DNA of 5,540 nt from the NCBI GenBank assembly GCA_903848435.1, contig CAINGG010000118.1:1-5540 (forward strand), written 5' to 3'. The position numbers and the translations under genes are program-made. Numbering within the stretch: the stretch's first letter is position 1; each line of letters opens with the position of its first letter. The stretch comes from an uncultured Actinomycetes bacterium. Lineage in GTDB: Bacteria > Actinomycetota > Actinomycetes > S36-B12. Below are positions 1-5,540 of this stretch, one piece after another. The notes below the pieces were generated by a model. The model had not been told where the DNA came from and made no database searches. It worked only from the letters and a program-made list of their open reading frames with translations.

Positions 1-1857
1 CTTGGCGCCGAAGACCTGGGCCGAACCTGTCTTGGACGCAATGGGGATCTGGTCGAGCGGGAATCCCTCAAACGGGATCCGACCGGTGCCGTCAACGGTA
101 ACGCCGGCCAACGCCGCCCGGAGGAACTCGAAGGTGCCGGGAGGCGCCTCGACGGTGTTACGGACGACGGGAGCGAATTCCTCGACAACCTCGCCCCGGC
201 TGCTCAGGATTGCTTTGGCCACTCGCGGCTGGTAGACGGTGCCGCCGTTGGCGATCGTGGCGTAGGCCATGGCCACCTGGAGCGGGGTTATGGACGTGTC
301 GCCCTGGCCGATTGAGGCGTTGATCGCGTCACCGTTGCGCCAGCGGAAGCCGTCAAGGCAGTTCTCCTTGGCCAGGGCGGTGTAGTAGTCAGCGAGCCGG
401 GCGTTCTCCTTGCGCACCTCGCTGAAGCCCTCTTTGGCGTCCGCGCACCACCCGTCGCGACGCTGCTCCCAGACCATCAACTTCTCGTCCCGCCCCGAGA
501 CCAGTCCCGCCGCCTCATTGGGTAGGTCGATCCCCGTGCGCGAACCGAGCGTGAACTCCTCCGCCGCCGCTGCCAGCGGATCCGGTGCGCCATTAGGTGC
601 GTAGAGGCCGCCGGACTTCAGCCACATCTCGTCAGCGATGCGATAGAAGACGGTGTTGCAGGACACCTCCAGCGCCCGGGTGAGCGTGATCGGCCCGAAG
701 CCGGAGGACTCGAAGTTGCGGAAGCGCTGCGAACCGACCTTGTAATCACCCGGGCAGTCATAGGTGCCGTAGAGGTCATACCCCTCCCGAGCCGCAGCGA
801 CGGTGGTCACGACCTTGTAGGTGGATCCCGGAGGATAGGTGCCTTGGACGACGTTCGACGACAGCGCCTTGGTCTGCAGCAACTTCTCGTAGTCGACGGT
901 GGAGATGCCCCCGACCCACAACTGCGGGTCGTAGGTGGGGTAACTCGCCATGGCGAGGATCTCGCCATTGGTGACGTCGACCACGACAGCAGCGCCGGAG
1001 TCGGCGATCTCGCCAGCCTCCCGTGAGCTGCGCACGGCCTCGGCCAGGGCACCCTCGACGACCTCCTGCAGGTGCGCGTCGATGCTGGTCACGACGTAAT
1101 TGCCGGCGACCGCCTGCGACTCCTCCAATGTGCCCGTCACGCGACCAGCCTGGTCGACGGCAAGCGTCGTCACGCCGGGTATCCCGCGGAGCTCAGAGTC
1201 GTACTGAGCCTCGAGGCCATTGCGGCCGACGAGGTCGCGCGAGCGCAGGCGGGCCGGGTCGGTGGAGTCGCCCTGACCGTCGAGCTGCTCCTGAGTGACG
1301 GGGCCGACGTAGCCGAGGACGTGCGCGAGGTTAGCCTCGAAAGGTGCGGGGTACTCGCGCACTGCCTCGACCTGGGCGGTGATGCCAGGGAACTCGGCGC
1401 GGCGTTCCATGATCGTCAGGGCTGTGACGGTGTCGACGTCCTTGGCGACGGGCACGGGCTGGTAGGGCGAGCCGTCCCAGCAGACCGGCAGGGGCGGTGC
1501 GCCCTCGGACCCGCACGGCATCAGCCGCTGCTCGATGGACTGCGCTGTCACGCCCAGGGTCTCGGCGAGCCGGGCGATCACCGCCGCGCCATCGTCCTCC
1601 TCGCGCATGAGCTCGGCACGGTCGACTGACACGACGAGCGAGGTGCGATTGGCCACGAGCGGACGACCGCGCTGATCGAGGATGAGGCCGCGCACGGCGG
1701 GGGCAATAACCTCGCGCGTGGAGTTACTGGCCGCCTGCGCGCGGTATTCCTCTCCCGCGACGAGTTGCAGGTAGAACAAGCGCGCGAAGAGCGTGCCGAC
1801 GAGCGAGACGATGAGGACGCCGAGGACGATGAGCCGCACATTCGACTTCTCGCTCAT
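1..1857 (-). CDS. mrdA: Penicillin-binding protein 2 (class B transpeptidase of the elongation machinery), 3' end cut by window edge
   Basis: Peptidoglycan D,D-transpeptidase that crosslinks new wall strands outside the membrane, normally partnered with the glycosyltransferase RodA and guided by MreBCD. The frame is open for 619 codons from the ATG at 1857 to base 1, with no stop. A short cytoplasmic N-terminus is followed by one membrane anchor (about residues 7-31, ending FARLFYLQLV). The pedestal/dimer domain follows (about 45-260, with the RDLVGRNGLEAQYD stretch at 207-220), then the transpeptidase domain from about 285. All three active-site motifs are visible: SxxK as STYK at 345-348 (nucleophile Ser345, codon 825-823), SxN as SCN at 399-401, and KTG at 609-611 only eight residues from the edge. 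SIGQGDT at 515-521 is also typical. Only the last few dozen residues should be missing. Start choice is supported by a near-ideal Shine-Dalgarno. It lies downstream of mreD, as in many Actinomycetota. A divisome PBP3/FtsI is less likely given the mre context. Confidence 0.96.
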   Translation of the reverse strand, partial: MSEKSNVRLIVLGVLIVSLVGTLFARLFYLQLVAGEEYRAQAASNSTREVIAPAVRGLILDQRGRPLVANRTSLVVSVDRAELMREEDDGAAVIARLAETLGVTAQSIEQRLMPCGSEGAPPLPVCWDGSPYQPVPVAKDVDTVTALTIMERRAEFPGITAQVEAVREYPAPFEANLAHVLGYVGPVTQEQLDGQGDSTDPARLRSRDLVGRNGLEAQYDSELRGIPGVTTLAVDQAGRVTGTLEESQAVAGNYVVTSIDAHLQEVVEGALAEAVRSSREAGEIADSGAAVVVDVTNGEILAMASYPTYDPQLWVGGISTVDYEKLLQTKALSSNVVQGTYPPGSTYKVVTTVAAAREGYDLYGTYDCPGDYKVGSQRFRNFESSGFGPITLTRALEVSCNTVFYRIADEMWLKSGGLYAPNGAPDPLAAAAEEFTLGSRTGIDLPNEAAGLVSGRDEKLMVWEQRRDGWCADAKEGFSEVRKENARLADYYTALAKENCLDGFRWRNGDAINASIGQGDTSITPLQVAMAYATIANGGTVYQPRVAKAILSSRGEVVEEFAPVVRNTVEAPPGTFEFLRAALAGVTVDGTGRIPFEGFPLDQIPIASKTGSAQVFGAK

Positions 1858-1861
1858 GACC

Positions 1862-1869
1862 TCACCTCC
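1862..1869 (-). promoter_or_regulatory. Strong ribosome binding site of mrdA
   Basis: The minus strand reads GGAGGTGA, fully complementary to the 16S rRNA anti-Shine-Dalgarno core, with GGAGG seven bases before the ATG at 1857. It is the best ribosome binding site in the window and fixes the start. It suggests PBP2 is translated independently of mreD, whose stop is 101 bases upstream. Confidence 0.8.
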
Positions 1870-1893
1870 CCAACTCTGCTCGCCCTACACGGT

Positions 1894-1941
1894 ACGACGG
1901 CGCGCCCCGGGGAGTCGTCCTGACGAGGCGCGCGCCCCTCG
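1894..1941 (-). repeat. Two inverted repeats in the mreD-mrdA spacer
   Basis: The 101-base spacer 1858-1958 is the longest inside the operon. Read on the minus strand it holds CGAGG / CCTCG arms (1924-1941, 8-base loop). Next come ACGAC / GTCGT arms (1894-1918), whose loop contains the palindrome CCCCGGGG (1905-1912). Neither is followed by a run of T, so these are not classical intrinsic terminators. They could be weak attenuators or RNA-processing/stability structures separating mreBCD from mrdA. In GC-rich DNA short stems also arise by chance. I saw no convincing promoter here. Confidence 0.35.
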
Positions 1942-1958
1942 GAAGAGTCCCCCTGCCC

Positions 1959-2471
1959 CTAGCGCGGGAACGCCTCCGGCACGAATGCGCGTGACAGTCG
2001 ATTGACGAGGGGAATGATGGGCAGCGCGAGAATCGCCGCATAGAGCGCGCCGGTGAGCACCATCACCGGCACGTCAGACCACACGATGCGCGGATTGCCC
2101 AGCAAGCCCCCGAGAGCGGCGGACGCGAGGATCGCGATCGCCGCTGCGCCCGCGGTCAAAACAGTCGTGAACACCAAGGGCCGGCTATCGGAGTCGAAGA
2201 CGCGTCCCAGCGCATAGCCGACGAGGGTCAAGATCAGCGCCGAGATCCCGAGCGTGCCCGTGGCTGGTGGTGCCAGGTCAAGCAGGAGCCCAGCGGCGAA
2301 CCCACTGGCACATCCGGTGACAGGACCAAAGGCGAAGGCCAGGGCGGCGACCGTGACCAGCACCAGGCTCGGAGTCGCGCCCGGGAAGTCCAAGGGTGCG
2401 AGCACGGTCGCCTCGAGAACTACGGACAAGATGATGAGAAGGCTGCACAGCACAACGCGTCGCACGGTCAT
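1959..2471 (-). CDS. mreD: Rod shape-determining membrane protein MreD
   Basis: Small integral membrane protein of the elongation complex that acts with MreC to connect cytoplasmic MreB to the wall synthases. It has 170 residues, the usual family length, and is strongly hydrophobic with about five or six membrane segments (roughly 5-25, 33-49, 52-66, 72-90, 99-125, 134-156). The family's conserved patch is recognisable around 57-73 as GFAAGLLLDLAPPATGT (Gly-rich, with Leu-Leu-Asp-Leu followed by a Pro pair). The ATG overlaps the mreC stop by one base (TGATG), so translation is probably coupled. An AGGGGGTG stretch seven bases upstream can serve as ribosome binding site. The C-terminal tail (about 157-170) is short and basic. 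The divergent sequence is normal for MreD; position between mreC and mrdA makes the call firm. Confidence 0.93.
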   Translation of the reverse strand: MTVRRVVLCSLLIILSVVLEATVLAPLDFPGATPSLVLVTVAALAFAFGPVTGCASGFAAGLLLDLAPPATGTLGISALILTLVGYALGRVFDSDSRPLVFTTVLTAGAAAIAILASAALGGLLGNPRIVWSDVPVMVLTGALYAAILALPIIPLVNRLSRAFVPEAFPR

Positions 2472-3355
2472 CAGGGCGCACCCCCTGTCGACGCCGGATC
2501 GGCGGGAAGTGGGGTACGCGGCTCACGCTCGGGAACGCGCAGCACGACGCCAACGATGTCGAGCATCGAGATGTCGGCGAAGGGCTCGACGATCGCGGAG
2601 CGCGTGAGCTGACCTTCGGTGCCGCGCATTTCCTTGACGGTGCCGATCGGGATACCCGGGGCATAGGGCCGATCACCCTCGGATCCGAAGGTCACGATCG
2701 TCTCGCCGAGGTCGACGACGGCTAGGGGATCGAGCAACTGCATCTGGAGCACGTCCTGGCGCCCGGTCCCGGAGACGATGCCGATCTGGGATGTGCCGGC
2801 CAGCCGGCCGCCGACAGTCGATGTGGCGTCGACGATGAGCAGGACGGTGGCGGTCGTCGGCGACACCGAGACAACTCGCCCCACCAGCCCCTTGCCGCTG
2901 ATCACGGACATATCGACCTCGACGCCATCTCGGGAGCCGGCGTCAATGGTCACGGTCCAGGCGAACCCCTGCGCGGGCCCCACCGCGATCACCTGGGCAG
3001 GCACGGTGACGTAGTCATTGGCATCGACCAGGCCGAGCAGTGCATCCAGATCGGCCACCCGCGCACGGTCATTGGCCACGGTGTCGAGCTGAGCGCGCAG
3101 CGCGTCGTTCTCGACGGTGAGTTCGGAGATCACTCGGTCCTTGTCACCGACGCTCGCGACCGATTGCACGTATGTGCGAACCGGCACGACAACGGTGGCC
3201 GCCGCGCGTTCGAGCGGACCGATCACTGCTGCTCCCACTGAGCGCAGCGGCCCGAGGGGTCCAGATGACCCGCCGCGCAGGTCGAGCAGGATCATGGTGA
3301 CGGAAACGAGAACGAGCACCGCAAGGACGATCCGCGGGCGTCGGCTGTCTCTCAT
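2471..3355 (-). CDS. mreC: Rod shape-determining protein MreC
   Basis: Bitopic membrane protein of the elongation complex. Its extracytoplasmic part assembles and is known to bind and activate PBP2, linking MreB to wall synthesis. It has 294 residues, within the normal range. A basic cytoplasmic N-terminus (MRDSRRPR) precedes one membrane segment (about 9-25). A predicted coiled coil follows (about 72-108, including ISELTVENDALRAQL), then the two beta-barrel lobes (about 115-275). Family landmarks are TIDAGSRDGVEVDMSVI (136-152), GLVGRVVSVSP (156-166), GIPIGTV (234-240) and the closing DISMLDIVGVV (261-271). The C-terminal 20 residues are Pro-rich and probably disordered. The ATG at 3355 lies 30 bases after the mreB stop, in the same frame. 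No good Shine-Dalgarno precedes it; the spacer is instead a GC-rich hairpin, so translation may depend on coupling to mreB. No better upstream start exists in frame. Confidence 0.96.
   Translation of the reverse strand: MRDSRRPRIVLAVLVLVSVTMILLDLRGGSSGPLGPLRSVGAAVIGPLERAAATVVVPVRTYVQSVASVGDKDRVISELTVENDALRAQLDTVANDRARVADLDALLGLVDANDYVTVPAQVIAVGPAQGFAWTVTIDAGSRDGVEVDMSVISGKGLVGRVVSVSPTTATVLLIVDATSTVGGRLAGTSQIGIVSGTGRQDVLQMQLLDPLAVVDLGETIVTFGSEGDRPYAPGIPIGTVKEMRGTEGQLTRSAIVEPFADISMLDIVGVVLRVPEREPRTPLPADPASTGGAP
2472..2487 (-). promoter_or_regulatory. Hairpin covering the mreD ribosome binding site at the mreC stop
   Basis: On the minus strand CAGGG and CCCTG form a perfect 5-base-pair stem with loop GGTGCG, ending one base before the mreD ATG. 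The left arm and loop contain the AGGGGGTG Shine-Dalgarno-like run (2479-2486), and the right arm includes the first two bases of the mreC TGA stop. A ribosome finishing mreC would melt it and expose the mreD start, the usual logic of translational coupling. The inverted repeat is seen; its function is inferred. Confidence 0.4.
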
Positions 3356-3363
3356 GATGGTGA

Positions 3364-3384
3364 CGGGCGGGGCGGCCCCGACCG
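3364..3384 (-). promoter_or_regulatory. GC-rich hairpin between mreB and mreC
   Basis: The 30-base gap between the mreB stop and the mreC start contains, on the minus strand, CGG-T-CGGGG / CCCCG-C-CCG around a CCG loop: five perfect pairs (3368-3380), one mismatch, then three more pairs. It occupies the place where the mreC ribosome binding site should be. There is no T-run after it, so it is not a standard terminator. It may lower mreC expression relative to mreB or protect the mreB 3' end. The structure is visible; the role is inferred. Confidence 0.45.
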
Positions 3385-3385
3385 C

Positions 3386-4417
3386 CTAGTGCCGGGGCTC
3401 GGAGATCAGGACCTGCTGGAGAGCCTCGAACTCCTCCACGCACTTGCCGGAGCCGAGTGCGACGCAGTCCAGCGGGGATTCGGCCACGATGATGGGCATG
3501 CCGGTCTCGTGACGGAGGCGCTCGTCGAGTCCGCGCAGCAGGGCGCCCCCTCCCGTGAGGACGATGCCTCGGTCCATGATGTCGCCGGAAAGCTCCGGTG
3601 GGGTGCGGTCGAGGGTCGTCTTGACCACGTCGACGATGGCGTTGACGGGCTCGTCGATGGCCCGGCGCATCTCCTCGGCGGTGACAACCACCGTGCGGGG
3701 CAGGCCGCTGACCAAGTCGCGGCCACGGATCTCGGCATGGGGCTCATCGGGCATCGGGAACGCCGATCCGATGGCCACCTTGATCTCTTCGGCGGTGCGC
3801 TCGCCGAGCAGCAGCGAGTACTCCTTCTTGACGTATTGGATGATCGCGTTGTCGAGTTCGTCACCGCCAACGCGAATGGAGATGGACGTCACAATGCCGC
3901 CGAGTGAGATGACCGCAACCTCGGTTGTCCCACCGCCGATGTCAACGACCATGTTGCCGGTCGGCTCGTGCACAGGCAGATTGGCACCGATGGCGGCTGC
4001 CATGGGTTCCTCGATGATGTAGACCTTGCGGGCTCCGGCGGCGTAGCCGGCGTCCTTCACCGCGCGCTGCTCGACGCCGGTGATGCCCGAGGGCACGCAG
4101 ATGACCAAGCGGGGCTTGGCCAGGTGGCGGCGCCGGTGGACCTTCTGAATGAAGTAGCGCAGCATGCGCTCGGTGGTGTCGAAGTCGGCGATGACGCCGT
4201 CCTTGAGGGGCCTGATGGCCACGATGTTGCCCGGGGTGCGGCCAATCATCTTCTTGGCGTCGGCACCCACGGCCAAGATGCCACCGGTGTTTTGGTTGAT
4301 CGCCACCACGGACGGCTCATTGAGCACGATTCCACGACCACGCACATAGACGAGGGTGTTGGCCGTGCCCAGATCGACGGCCATGTCACGGCCGACGAAG
4401 GACATCGTGTTGGACAA
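3386..4417 (-). CDS. mreB: Rod shape-determining protein MreB (bacterial actin)
   Basis: Actin-family ATPase that forms short membrane-bound filaments orienting the elongation machinery; in sporulating actinomycetes it serves mainly spore-wall synthesis. It has 343 residues, normal length, and is highly conserved. The phosphate-1 motif is DLGTANT (15-21), the [12 protein letters not shown] block is at 109-120, and EEPMAAAIG at 136-144 carries the conserved Glu expected to help hydrolysis. Phosphate-2 is [12 protein letters not shown] (159-170), and the adenosine-binding motif is [10 protein letters not shown] (288-297). The start is TTG at 4417, chosen because GAGGGAAGG lies eight bases upstream. 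The ATG at 4405 (giving 339 residues, [13 protein letters not shown]) is the alternative, but that ribosome binding site would then be 20 bases away. The first gene of the mreBCD-mrdA cluster, it probably has its promoter in the 97-base spacer upstream. Confidence 0.98.
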   Translation of the reverse strand: MSNTMSFVGRDMAVDLGTANTLVYVRGRGIVLNEPSVVAINQNTGGILAVGADAKKMIGRTPGNIVAIRPLKDGVIADFDTTERMLRYFIQKVHRRRHLAKPRLVICVPSGITGVEQRAVKDAGYAAGARKVYIIEEPMAAAIGANLPVHEPTGNMVVDIGGGTTEVAVISLGGIVTSISIRVGGDELDNAIIQYVKKEYSLLLGERTAEEIKVAIGSAFPMPDEPHAEIRGRDLVSGLPRTVVVTAEEMRRAIDEPVNAIVDVVKTTLDRTPPELSGDIMDRGIVLTGGGALLRGLDERLRHETGMPIIVAESPLDCVALGSGKCVEEFEALQQVLISEPRH

Positions 4418-4514
4418 CGCGCAGACCTTCCCTCAGGGCGAACCGTTGGGCCCGCTGTGACACGTGGCGTCCATGGTACGGGCAGGCCGCCAATCCCCCG
4501 AATCTACGAGGGGA
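4418..4514 (-). promoter_or_regulatory. Leader/promoter region of the mre operon
   Basis: Ninety-seven bases separate the hydrolase stop from mreB, the likeliest place for the operon promoter. Only a weak candidate is visible: a TACCAT -10-like hexamer (4473-4478), fitting the loose TANNNT pattern, with no good -35 at 17-18 bases. CACGTG (4461-4466) and GGGCCC (4448-4453) are short palindromes that could be protein sites or chance. An ATG at 4474 opens a 13-codon ORF that ends in TGA at 4435-4433, touching the mreB ribosome binding site. None of these is proven by sequence alone. Confidence 0.35.
4426..4434 (-). promoter_or_regulatory. Ribosome binding site selecting the TTG start of mreB
   Basis: The minus strand reads GAGGGAAGG, followed by eight bases and TTG at 4417. 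This spacing fits the TTG rather than the ATG four codons further in, and is the reason for the chosen start. A rare TTG codon on this gene would moderate its translation. Confidence 0.6.
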
Positions 4515-4515
4515 T
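4493..4515 (-). terminator. Candidate hairpin terminator after the hydrolase gene
   Basis: Perfect inverted repeat ATCCCC / GGGGAT on the minus strand with an 11-base spacer. It begins on the last base of the hydrolase TGA stop and can gain one G-T pair inside. Its position directly after the stop suggests a terminator or 3'-end stabiliser separating the hydrolase from mreB. No T-run follows, so termination may be weak or absent; such U-less hairpins are common in high-GC actinobacteria. Confidence 0.4.
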
Positions 4516-5540
4516 CAGGCCTCGCTGATGCGCTCGGCCCGGGCGAGCTCCAGGGAGCGCAGAGCGGCCTCCAGGCGAGCCGCTGTCCCCGGATCAGTGG
4601 ACAGTCCGTAGGCGGCCGTCACCGTCGCTCCCAGGTCAGCGCGGTAGTCGTGGCCCCTGCTCTCGAACTGGCCGGGCTTGACGTTGGTGGCGAAGAGCGT
4701 GTCGACGAGCACCTGCGCCCAGGTGATGCCCGGTGCCCACACCATCTCTTCTGGCACATTGCGGCCCCTCGGTCGCTGCGCGAGCCAGGGTGGACGCCGA
4801 TAGGCGATCGTGGGCTCGAAGCGCACCACGGGATCGCCATCGTGCTCCAAGAACCACACCCGCGGCCGGGGGTCCGGGAGGGGATCAGGGATCTGCTCGG
4901 GGCGGTCGATGGTGATCGACTCGGAGGCGACCGCAGCGTGGAAGGCCACCGACTGAGGGCCGCCCGGAGTGCCCACCCAGAGCGCACCAGCGGCACCGAT
5001 GCGGTCGAGATCGGACGTACCGGCGGGAATGGCCGCCTGTTGCACGCGAGCACCGAGGCTCTCGCCGTAGAGCAGCACGCGCGGACGATGGTCGCGGCCG
5101 GCAAGGTCCGCGGTGATGCCGTCAATCAGCAGACGCTGCGTCTGCGACGCGATCGGCACGCGATCGAGCGACAGGAACGACGGAAGCAATCCGTATCCGA
5201 CGGCAACGGCCGCAATGTCGCCACCCGTCATGATCTCCAGCACGTCGACCGGCGTCGAGTTGGCGTAGCCACTTCCAGCCGGAGCTCCAATGAGGAGATG
5301 CGCGCGGTCATAAGCGCCGGTACGCCGCAATTCAGCGAGGGCCAGAGCCACGCGCTCCTCGGGAGTGGGGGCGGTGTCGTAGCCCACGAAGACGCGTACG
5401 GCAGACATGGACGGCGGCCGCCCGGTGACCTCCTCGATCACCGACGCGGGGACCGAGGAACTCAGGAAGCGCGCACCCTCCCGGCCCACGGTCGCGTAGT
5501 CGACGAGCGAGCCCGGCCCCCCCGACAGGGTGTCGAGCGC
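4515..5540 (-). CDS. Alpha/beta-hydrolase family protein (Abhydrolase_9/DUF2319-like), 5' end outside window
   Basis: Putative serine hydrolase of unknown substrate; 341 residues are visible before the TGA stop. A GTG at 5489 could start a 324-residue protein. However, the frame stays open to the right edge, and the 17 upstream residues (GGPGSLVDYATVGREG) continue the family-like sequence, so the true start is beyond 5540. In this mainly actinobacterial family the hydrolase domain usually follows an N-terminal multi-pass membrane region, expected off-window. Counting from the edge, VRVFVGYDTAPTPEERVALA is at 48-67, RRTGAYDRAHLL at 72-83, and the nucleophile elbow GESLG at 159-163 (Ser161, codon 5060-5058). 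Acid and base candidates are Asp236 in HDGDPVV and His297 in RGHDYR, giving a plausible triad. PPWLAQRPRG and the WAPGITWAQV block are also family-like. No membrane segment is visible here. The family call is from memory of its motifs; substrate unknown. Confidence 0.82.
   Translation of the reverse strand, partial: ALDTLSGGPGSLVDYATVGREGARFLSSSVPASVIEEVTGRPPSMSAVRVFVGYDTAPTPEERVALALAELRRTGAYDRAHLLIGAPAGSGYANSTPVDVLEIMTGGDIAAVAVGYGLLPSFLSLDRVPIASQTQRLLIDGITADLAGRDHRPRVLLYGESLGARVQQAAIPAGTSDLDRIGAAGALWVGTPGGPQSVAFHAAVASESITIDRPEQIPDPLPDPRPRVWFLEHDGDPVVRFEPTIAYRRPPWLAQRPRGRNVPEEMVWAPGITWAQVLVDTLFATNVKPGQFESRGHDYRADLGATVTAAYGLSTDPGTAARLEAALRSLELARAERISEA

Noticed and set aside
1072..1629. 185-codon plus-strand ORF opposite mrdA
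   Set aside because: It lies fully within the reading frame of PBP2, which has all its catalytic motifs; no domain seen in the antisense product.
1870..1893. Possible mrdA promoter (GTGTAGGG near the mrdA start)
   Set aside because: The hexamers fit poorly, no -35 partner is visible and it would leave almost no leader; not enough to call.
2278..2676. 132-codon minus-strand ORF across the mreC-mreD junction, possible frameshift product
   Set aside because: Both mreC and mreD are intact and full length; this out-of-frame translation has no similarity to either and no slippery site was seen.
3389..3907. 172-codon plus-strand ORF opposite mreB
   Set aside because: It is the antisense shadow of the highly conserved mreB; no recognisable domain, and long opposite frames are expected in GC-rich DNA.
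3968..4528. 186-codon plus-strand ORF opposite the mreB 5' half and leader
   Set aside because: Also an antisense shadow, low-complexity in Asp, Gly and His, with no family resemblance.
4619..5125. 168-codon minus-strand ORF inside the hydrolase
   Set aside because: It is an alternative frame rich in Ser, Arg and Pro, typical of shifted GC-rich coding sequence; the hydrolase frame has the recognisable motifs.
1..5540. Novel defence or mobile system, CRISPR, tRNA or insertion sequence
   Set aside because: No spaced repeats, tRNA-like cloverleaf, transposase motifs or terminal repeats were seen; the window is nearly fully accounted for by the mre cluster and one hydrolase.

Overview
The window carries one strand of genes only. 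All five coding regions lie on the minus strand, so transcription runs from right to left. The sequence is GC-rich. The protein signatures, namely MreB with the [12 protein letters not shown] start, an actinobacterial-type PBP2 and an actinobacterial DUF2319-type hydrolase, point to an Actinomycetota member. Having mreBCD at all argues against Mycobacterium and Corynebacterium, which lack MreB. I cannot place it to genus.

Layout in transcription order: (1) 5540-4515, the 3' part of an alpha/beta-hydrolase (Abhydrolase_9/DUF2319-like) whose start lies beyond the right edge. (2) A 97-base spacer with a hairpin directly after the hydrolase stop, a possible 13-codon leader ORF and the ribosome binding site for mreB. 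(3) mreB, 4417-3386, starting at TTG. (4) A 30-base spacer almost filled by a GC-rich hairpin. (5) mreC, 3355-2471. (6) mreD, 2471-1959, overlapping mreC by one base. (7) A 101-base spacer with two more inverted repeats. (8) mrdA/PBP2, from 1857 through the left edge, cut just after its KTG motif.

Functionally this is the classical shape/elongation cluster. MreB forms membrane-associated actin-like filaments, MreC and MreD link them across the membrane, and PBP2 is the transpeptidase that crosslinks new lateral-wall or spore-wall peptidoglycan. A RodA glycosyltransferase would be expected just beyond the left edge but is not visible. The hydrolase upstream is not a standard member of the cluster.

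The core genes are ordinary and intact. The unusual content is mostly in the junctions: every intergenic or overlap point holds a short inverted repeat near a start or stop codon, which may tune relative expression of the operon members. I found no convincing plus-strand gene, tRNA, mobile element, CRISPR or integration site, and no gene-free stretch over 300 bases.
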